Assembly (NCBI RefSeq): GCF_030247185.1
Contig: NC_080572.1
Coordinates: forward strand, 176,294,866-176,358,865
Length of the DNA stretch: 64,000 nt
Reading direction: 5' to 3'
Source of the DNA: Malaya genurostris
Taxonomy: Eukaryota > Arthropoda > Insecta > Diptera > Culicidae
The notes under the pieces were generated by a model, which saw only the letters and a program-made list of their open reading frames with translations, had not been told where the DNA came from and made no database searches. Positions 57,909-64,000 of the stretch are shown here, in pieces. The translations under genes and the position numbers were made by a program. Numbering within the stretch: position 1 is the first letter of the stretch; each line of letters begins with the position of its first letter.

Positions 57909-59198
57909 ATGGATGAATCCATGGACGTAAATCCTAGCATGAATCCGATACCCCCACGAACGAAAAAATATCAGGAGAGCTCTTCTGGGCCTTGGATAGT
58001 CTTTTTTAGACGTATATCAAAGCCATTAAACATTTTTCAAATTAATAAAGGTTTGACATCACGATACTCTTCAATCAAAGAGATCATAAAAGTAAATAAC
58101 GATAAAATTCGTGTTGTGGTAAATAATTTGAAACACGCGAATGATATTGTCTCCTCGGAACATTTCAATAAAGAGTATAAAGTTTACATACCCTCCAAAG
58201 ATGTCGAAATTGACGGTGTTGTTACCGAAGCGAGTCTTTCGGTAGATGATTTACTCAAGCATGGTGTTGGTCGTTTCAAGAACTCTATGCTTGAGGGTGT
58301 GAAAATACTGGAGTGCAAACAACTGTACTCAGTAGTTCATGAAGAGGAAAAAAAAGTTTATCGCCCATCAGACTCGTTTCGAGTGACATTTGCCGGGTCT
58401 GCGTTGCCGTCCCATGTCTATGTCGATAAAATTCGCCTCCCTGTTCGGCTTTTTGTTCCAAATGTAATGAATTGTACGAACTGCAAAAAATTCGGCCACA
58501 CAGCTACTTACTGTAGTAATAAACCAAAATGTATTAAGTGTGAAGGGCCTCATAAAGATAATGATTGCAACAAGGAAATTGAAAAATGTATTCATTGTGG
58601 GAATAGTCCTCATGATGATATTTCAGTATGCACTGCATTTAAAGTGCACAAAGACAAAATTAAGCTTTCTTTAAAAGCACGTTCTAAGCGCACATATGCA
58701 GAAATGCTTAAAACGGTCATTGATGTCCCCCCTTTGGAAACCGAAAACGGGTTTTCAAATCTAGAGGAACCAGAGGACTCTGACTCTGACGAAAATAGTG
58801 AAGGTAATTCGTTTATCACTACCCAAGGGTCAGTTAAGAGAAAGAAGTCTTCCTCCAAATTACCAAAAAAGACACCTAAAATTTCATCTTCAAAAAAAGA
58901 TCCCCGTGTTAAACAAAAAAAGTCAAAACCAAAGACTGTGCCTCCTGGTTTGTCAAATTCACAAACCAATCCAGGATCTAGTACAGAAAAAGATAATAAT
59001 CCAGTGGGCTCCATTTCACAGCCACCAACAGGATTACTGAAGTTTTCGGAAATTGTTGAATGGATTTTCTCAGCATTCAATATATCTGAACCCTTAAAGA
59101 CCCTCATAATGGCATTCCTTCCAATAGCTAGAACCTTTTTGAAGCAGTTATCAGCTCAATGGCCAATTGTCTCAGGTTTTGTATCTTTTGATGGATAA
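57909..59198 (+). CDS. I-clade retrotransposon ORF1, nucleic-acid-binding protein
   Basis: A 429-residue Gag-like protein that should bind element RNA and act as a nucleic acid chaperone in the ribonucleoprotein particle. Residues 189-241 form three zinc knuckles: CTNCKKFGHTATYC (CX2CX4HX4C), CIKCEGPHKDNDC (CX2CX3HX4C) and CIHCGNSPHDDISVC (CX2CX4HX5C). The segment before them (RYSSIKEIIKVNNDKIRVVV, then VYIPSKDVEIDGVV) fits an RRM-like fold typical of such ORF1s. The tail is Lys/Ser-rich (about 310-360). The first ATG after the 5' UTR was chosen. It overlaps ORF2 by 8 nt. Completely open. Confidence 0.95.
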   Translation: MDESMDVNPSMNPIPPRTKKYQESSSGPWIVFFRRISKPLNIFQINKGLTSRYSSIKEIIKVNNDKIRVVVNNLKHANDIVSSEHFNKEYKVYIPSKDVEIDGVVTEASLSVDDLLKHGVGRFKNSMLEGVKILECKQLYSVVHEEEKKVYRPSDSFRVTFAGSALPSHVYVDKIRLPVRLFVPNVMNCTNCKKFGHTATYCSNKPKCIKCEGPHKDNDCNKEIEKCIHCGNSPHDDISVCTAFKVHKDKIKLSLKARSKRTYAEMLKTVIDVPPLETENGFSNLEEPEDSDSDENSEGNSFITTQGSVKRKKSSSKLPKKTPKISSSKKDPRVKQKKSKPKTVPPGLSNSQTNPGSSTEKDNNPVGSISQPPTGLLKFSEIVEWIFSAFNISEPLKTLIMAFLPIARTFLKQLSAQWPIVSGFVSFDG

Positions 59199-62100
59199 TT
59201 TATCACCCGTCGCAAATGATACAATCACTGTCCTGCAGTGGAATTGTCGAAGCATCATGCCAAAACTTGATTCATTTAAAATATTATTGCATAGTCAAAA
59301 ATGTGATGTATTTGCTTTATGCGAAACATGGCTTACTTCAAACATAGCTTTAAATTTTAATGATTTTAACATTATACGTCTCGATAGAGACTCTCCGTAT
59401 GGTGGAGTGCTTTTGGGAATTAAGAAATGCTATTCCTTTTATAGATTAAACATCCCTTCAACTTCTAGTATAGAAGTTGTTGCTTGCCAAATAAACATTA
59501 AAGGCAAAGATATTTGCATAGCTTCGGTTTATATTCCTCCAAAAGCACAAGTTGGACAGCAACAGCTTAATGAAATGGTTGAAGCCCTTCCTGCACCACG
59601 ATTGATTCTGGGGGATTTAAATTCGCACGGTATTATGTGGGGTTCCGTTTACAATGATAGCAGATCATCTTTAATACAAAACATTTGTGACAATTTTAGC
59701 ATGACGGTATTAAATATGGGTAGCATGACACGGATCCCAAGACCTCCGGCACGCCCAAGTGCATTAGATCTATCTCTTTGCTCAACATCAATTCGACTAG
59801 ATTGCACCTGGAAAATACTGCCTGATTTACACGGTAGCGATCATTTACCAATCATCATCTCAATTAGCAGTAGCAATTGCATTGCTACTTCCGCTAGTAT
59901 TCCATATGATTTGACAAAAAATATCGACTGGATTAAATACCAAAGTAGTATCTCTAGTATTTTGAATTCAATGGAAGAGCTCCCTCCACTTGAAGAATAT
60001 GACTTCCTCATTTGTTCGATTCTGGAGGCAGCAGAACAATCCCAAACTAAACGCTTTCCTGGGCCAACGACTAACAGAAGGCCTCCCAACCCCTGGTGGG
60101 ACAAAGAGTGCTCAGAGGCTAAACTCGCAAAACAAAATGCTTGCAAGACGTTTCTAAAACGGGGAGGAGGAACTCCTCAGAATTTTGAAAAACTTATGGT
60201 TTTAGAAACCAAGTACAAGAGCATACTTCGAGCCAAAAAATGTAGCTATTGGAGACATTTTGTCGAAGGTTTGTCAAGAGATACTTCAATGAGCACTCTT
60301 TGGAACACGGCCAGACGAATGAGGAATCGTACCGTGGGCAATGAGAGTGATGAATACTCGAACCGATGGATATTTGACTTTGCTAGGAAAGTTTGCCCAG
60401 ATTCTGTTCCTACGCAGAGCATTATACGGGAATCTCCTCCAAATAATGGTTTTAATAATAACCCATTTTCAATGATGGAATTTTCTATAGCACTCTTGTC
60501 TTGTAACAATAACGCTCCAGGGTTGGACAGAATTAAATTCAACTTGGTGAAGAATCTGCCCAACCTCGCAAAAAGACGTTTGTTGGAATTGTTCAACAAG
60601 TTTCTTGAGCAAAATATTGTTCTACCTGACTGGAGACAAGTGAAAGTTATCGCCATTCAAAAACCGGGGAAACCAGCTTCCAATCACAACTCATATAGAC
60701 CCATTGCGATGTTGTCCTGCATCAGAAAATTGTTCGAAAAAATTATTCTACGACGTCTCGACACTTGGGTCGAGACGAACGGTTTGTTGTCAGATACTCA
60801 GTTTGGCTTCCGTAGAAATAAAGGGACGAATGATTGCCTTGCATTACTTTCGTCTGACATCCAAATTGCCTTCGCTCAAAAGCAACAAATGGCATCTGTA
60901 TTTTTAGACATTAAAGGAGCATTTGATTCAGTTTCCATTGATGTTCTTTCAGACAAGCTTCACCAAAATGGACTCCCAGCGGTTATAAATAATTATTTGC
61001 ACAACCTTTTGTCAGAGAAACACATGCATTTTTCACATGGCGATTTGGCAACACTCAGAAATAGTTACATGGGTCTCCCGCAAGGCTCATGCCTCAGTCC
61101 GCTCCTCTATAATTTTTACGTAAATGACATTGACAGCTGTCTAGTAACCCCATGTACACTAAGACAATTGGCAGATGATGGCGTGGTTTCAGTTACTGGA
61201 CCCAAAGCTATTGATCTGCATAAACCATTGCAAGATACCTTAGATAACTTGTCCGATTGGGCTGTTCATCTTGGTATCGAATTCTCTGCGGAGAAAACAG
61301 AGTTAGTCGTCTTTTCAAGAAAGCATGATCCCGCGCAGCTTCAGCTCCATATGATGGGAAGAATGATCCAACAGGTTTTAACTTTTAAATACCTCGGGGT
61401 GTGGTTCGATTCCAAATGCACGTGGGGAGGACACATTAGGTTTCTGATAACAAAATGCCAACAAAGAGTAAATTTTCTTCGAACAATAACAGGATCTTGG
61501 TGGGGTGCTCATCCGGAAGATCTAATAAAATTGTATCAGACAACGATACTTTCAGTGATGGAATATGGATGCGTTTGCTTTCGTTCCGCTGCAAACTCTC
61601 ATATTATCAAACTGGAGCGAATTCAGTATCGTTGTTTGCGAATTGCTTTAGGGTGCATGCATTCGACACATACAATGATTCTTGAAGTTCTGGCGGGAGT
61701 TCTTCCATTAAAAGATCGATTTTGGGAGCTTTCATCACGCCTGCTAATAAGATGTGAGGTGCTGAATCCCATGGTAATTAATAATTTCGAACGACTAGTC
61801 GAGCTTCGATCTCAAACAAAATTCATGACAGTATATTTTAACCATATGTCACAGGAAATCAACCCTTCAAGATATATTCCTATCCGTGTCAGCCTCCTAA
61901 ATGTCCCTGACTCAACTTTATTTTTCGATACATCCATGCAGCGCGAAGTGCGTGGAATCCCGGATCATCTACGTTCGACGGGAATCCCAAAAATATTTTC
62001 AAGTAAGTTCAGGCATATTGACTCTGAGAAAATGTTTTACACGGACGGATCGCGAATTGAAGAAGCGACAGGGTTTGGTATGTTCAACAATAATGTTTCG

Positions 62101-62883
62101 GCCTCATTTAGGCTTCAAGAACCTGCATCTGTTTATATAGCAGAGCTAGCAGCAGTTCAATATAGTTTGAGTGTAATCGTCACATTAATTCCAAACCATT
62201 ATTTCCTCTTCACAGATAGTCTGAGTGCAATTGAAGCCATTCGCTCAAACATGACTGGCAAGACTGAACCGTTTTTCCTGGGCAAAATAAAACAGTGCCT
62301 GAACGACATATTGAACAATAATTATCTAATCACTATAGTCTGGGTCCCGGCTCATTGCTCCATTCCTGGCAATGAAAGAGCCGATATTTTAGCCAAACGT
62401 GGTGCTATTGAGGGTGAAATTTATGAGAGACCAATTGCTTTCAACGAATTCTATAGCTCGTCTCGCCAAAGAACACTTGCCAGCTGGCAAGCTTCTTGGG
62501 ATAAAGATGATCTGGGTCGGTGGATGCACTCAATTATTCCGAAAATATCGACAAAGGCATGGTTCAGGGGACTGGATGTGAGTAGAGATTTCATTCGTGT
62601 GATGTCTAGACTCATGTCCAATCACTACACGTTAGATGCACATCTCCTTCGAATTGGGCTCTCCGAGACTAATCATTGTGCTTGTGGCGAAGGTTATCGA
62701 GATATTGATCATGTCGTTTGGACATGCGTGGAGTATCGTGATGTCAGATCTCAACTAATAAATTCTTTGCGTACCCAAGGTAGACTATCCAATATCCCAG
62801 TTCGAGACATTCTTGCTTGTCGTGACCTTTCATACATGAAACTTATTTATCATTTCATAAAGAAAACTGGAGTTTCAATTTAA
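59191..62883 (+). CDS. I-clade retrotransposon ORF2, endonuclease / reverse transcriptase / RNase H
   Basis: A 1,230-residue polyprotein for target-primed reverse transcription. The AP-type endonuclease spans about residues 12-220: N18 in LQWNCRS, E45 in CETWL, D142/N144 in LGDLNSHG, D217/H218 in GSDHLPI. The reverse transcriptase includes D573 (FLDIKGAFDSV), LPQGSCLSPLLYN and the catalytic D662-D663 in LADDG. RNase H has D952 (YTDGS), E985 (IAELAAV), D1009 (FTDSLSA) and D1065 (NERADILAK), a complete DEDD set, with VPAHCSIPGN. A C-terminal CxC..H..C motif (HCACGEGYRDIDHVVWTC) follows. The start ATG at 59191 overlaps the ORF1 stop in ATGGATAA, pointing to coupled re-initiation. No lesion found; likely competent. 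Confidence 0.96.
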   Translation: MDNLSPVANDTITVLQWNCRSIMPKLDSFKILLHSQKCDVFALCETWLTSNIALNFNDFNIIRLDRDSPYGGVLLGIKKCYSFYRLNIPSTSSIEVVACQINIKGKDICIASVYIPPKAQVGQQQLNEMVEALPAPRLILGDLNSHGIMWGSVYNDSRSSLIQNICDNFSMTVLNMGSMTRIPRPPARPSALDLSLCSTSIRLDCTWKILPDLHGSDHLPIIISISSSNCIATSASIPYDLTKNIDWIKYQSSISSILNSMEELPPLEEYDFLICSILEAAEQSQTKRFPGPTTNRRPPNPWWDKECSEAKLAKQNACKTFLKRGGGTPQNFEKLMVLETKYKSILRAKKCSYWRHFVEGLSRDTSMSTLWNTARRMRNRTVGNESDEYSNRWIFDFARKVCPDSVPTQSIIRESPPNNGFNNNPFSMMEFSIALLSCNNNAPGLDRIKFNLVKNLPNLAKRRLLELFNKFLEQNIVLPDWRQVKVIAIQKPGKPASNHNSYRPIAMLSCIRKLFEKIILRRLDTWVETNGLLSDTQFGFRRNKGTNDCLALLSSDIQIAFAQKQQMASVFLDIKGAFDSVSIDVLSDKLHQNGLPAVINNYLHNLLSEKHMHFSHGDLATLRNSYMGLPQGSCLSPLLYNFYVNDIDSCLVTPCTLRQLADDGVVSVTGPKAIDLHKPLQDTLDNLSDWAVHLGIEFSAEKTELVVFSRKHDPAQLQLHMMGRMIQQVLTFKYLGVWFDSKCTWGGHIRFLITKCQQRVNFLRTITGSWWGAHPEDLIKLYQTTILSVMEYGCVCFRSAANSHIIKLERIQYRCLRIALGCMHSTHTMILEVLAGVLPLKDRFWELSSRLLIRCEVLNPMVINNFERLVELRSQTKFMTVYFNHMSQEINPSRYIPIRVSLLNVPDSTLFFDTSMQREVRGIPDHLRSTGIPKIFSSKFRHIDSEKMFYTDGSRIEEATGFGMFNNNVSASFRLQEPASVYIAELAAVQYSLSVIVTLIPNHYFLFTDSLSAIEAIRSNMTGKTEPFFLGKIKQCLNDILNNNYLITIVWVPAHCSIPGNERADILAKRGAIEGEIYERPIAFNEFYSSSRQRTLASWQASWDKDDLGRWMHSIIPKISTKAWFRGLDVSRDFIRVMSRLMSNHYTLDAHLLRIGLSETNHCACGEGYRDIDHVVWTCVEYRDVRSQLINSLRTQGRLSNIPVRDILACRDLSYMKLIYHFIKKTGVSI

Positions 62884-63248
62884 TAAAGGCCCCTTTCAAG
62901 ACTTAGTTCTGATCCCAGCTGCGTCCATGAGTTCAACCAATAGCTAAATTAGAATAAAAATAATGTAATGATACAAACAAACTCGAAACAGTTTATGAAA
63001 TTATTAACAAAATGTCTGAAAATAACAGCTTATTTTATAATTTATAGAAGTTAATCGTTTGGTTCAAATAATATTTCCGAGTAGATTTCATAATTAATGA
63101 CGAGTTACCTAAGATGATATTTAAGTAATAAGAGAATATGTTTTAATAAATGCAAAACGTTGTGACTATGTTAGAATTAAATTAGGATAAAAATATTATG
63201 TAAAAGTGATGCTACGGCGAAGAAAAACTTATGTAAACTGCCTTAAGA

Positions 63249-63254
63249 AATAAA
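63249..63254 (+). terminator. Retrotransposon polyadenylation signal
   Basis: AATAAA followed after 9 nt by the A-run (63264-63271) that ends the element, fitting 3' processing of the genomic RNA. Confidence 0.75.
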
Positions 63255-64000
63255 CGTATTTATGAAAAAAAATCCAGAAACATAATTCTCTTAAAGCTAA
63301 AATCCAGCAAAACTATTTAAAAAAGTATTACGTAGGTTTTGAAACTCCGTGTCCATCGTCATTCAAAAACTACTATCCAAATTTCTTTCAAATTTTGCAC
63401 ACACTTTCCACATGTAAAATACCAGAACCCAACGTTCTCAAAAATACCTCTTCACCGACTTATTTCTCAATATGTTTCCACGATAAAATTACAAAATGTT
63501 GTTCGAATGATGCTTTGTATTATGCAAAACGTTTGAGTTTATTTTGTTGAACGTTAATTTTTTAATATTTTTAAAATCGCAAAAATGATATTGTTGTTTC
63601 ATTATATAGACCCTACCTAACAGCCCCGCCCCTTGAAAAAACTAGGACTCGATGTACTTCATTTTGGTTACATCCGGAAATATGAGCGCCAGCCCAAAAC
63701 ATATTAGAGTGGCCAAAATATCTCAGTTACCTTAATGGATAAGAAACCAAACTTTATTTGTAATGCTTTGTTGTGGATTATAGGATGTTTTGTTCTGTTC
63801 ACCTAGAGGAAACATTCAAGATCATCTAGCGGAGAATCATTGAACTACATTTTCTCTTAGCAATTAATTTTATCCATCTCGTCGATTGTTCGGAATTCGT
63901 CGAGAAGAAAAGACAATTTTGCAAAAAGAGAGACATTTTAAAATTTTCTTTGCTTTCTAATTAAAAATACAGATAATAAAACAAGTAAAGTTTATTTAAA

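Larger units (their letters stand above)
57183..63271 (+). mobile_element. Full-length I-clade non-LTR retrotransposon
   Basis: A 6,089-bp element flanked by a perfect 12-bp target duplication, ATCCAGAAACAT (57171-57182 and 63272-63283). It starts CATTCAGTAATAGCCGTTCA, an initiator-like TCAGT at the very 5' end as expected for an internal promoter. It ends in an A-tail 10 nt after AATAAA (63249-63254). Order: 5' UTR with tandem repeats, ORF1 with zinc knuckles, ORF2 with endonuclease, RT and RNase H. An RNase H domain plus this layout places it in the I clade (MosquI-like in mosquitoes) rather than Jockey. Complete ends, perfect duplication and open ORFs suggest recent retrotransposition, in the same orientation as Tret1. 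Confidence 0.95.
52618..64000 (+). other. Tret1: Tret1 intron 4, at least 11.4 kb, continues past the window
   Basis: Begins GTAAGT at 52618. Contents: unannotated AT-rich sequence (52620-54650), two minisatellites, a SINE and the intact I-clade retrotransposon. The last 700 bp (63284-64000) hold only a decayed MITE end near 63705-63735. No further Tret1 exon is visible. Confidence 0.85.

Noticed and set aside
1..64000. CRISPR arrays, rRNA genes, endogenous viral elements
   Set aside because: No regularly spaced identical short repeats, no rRNA-like conserved blocks, and no ORF recognisable as viral were seen on either strand.

Overview
The window is a repeat-dense, AT-rich piece of an insect nuclear genome. 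It looks like a culicine, Aedes-like mosquito: introns exceed 10 kb, and many transposon families, MITEs and SINEs are nested in one another. It also carries a very abundant interspersed repeat that I associate with this group. The species assignment is inference; no species marker is visible.

One host gene is recognisable: the 5' half of Tret1, a facilitated trehalose transporter of the MFS sugar-porter family, on the + strand. Four phase-0 exons of the long isoform (27098-27172, 36852-37247, 40780-41382, 52492-52617) join into 400 codons. They encode a long Ser/acidic cytoplasmic N-terminus and then transmembrane segment 1. A short isoform starts at ATG 52295 and splices at 52381/52492 into the same exon. 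It has a well-formed TATA box plus initiator of its own at 52025-52060. A second TATA/initiator pair with the same spacing lies at 43791-43826 in intron 3. The remaining transporter exons lie past the right edge.

Layout. 1-26.9 kb: no secure host gene. It holds a TA-flanked MITE (1689-1884), copies of the abundant repeat (about 2160-4190, 6074-7345, 17594-19092), a hAT-like MITE (9201-9482), a wrecked mariner (9560-10380), DD37E-type Tc1/mariner remnants (10565-10770, 11040-11680, 19561-20560), an I-clade retrotransposon fragment (12535-13091), a GC-rich cysteine-rich ORF of unknown nature (21390-21806) and a nearly intact mariner (24198-25490). 26.9-52.6 kb: Tret1 exons, with introns holding further repeats, palindromic elements (28734-28994, 39535-39941), a SINE, an RTE-like remnant (about 45990-47190) and a DD37E remnant (about 48000-48955). 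52.6-64 kb: Tret1 intron 4, with two minisatellites, a SINE and a full-length I-clade non-LTR retrotransposon (57183-63271). That element has two open ORFs, an A-tail and a 12-bp target-site duplication, so it appears to be a young insertion.

I see no CRISPR array, rRNA, convincing tRNA gene or recognisable viral insertion. Nothing here amounts to a new biological system. The most useful leads are the Tret1 promoter and isoform architecture, the intact I-clade element, the mariner copy broken only at homopolymers, and several unclassified palindromic elements.
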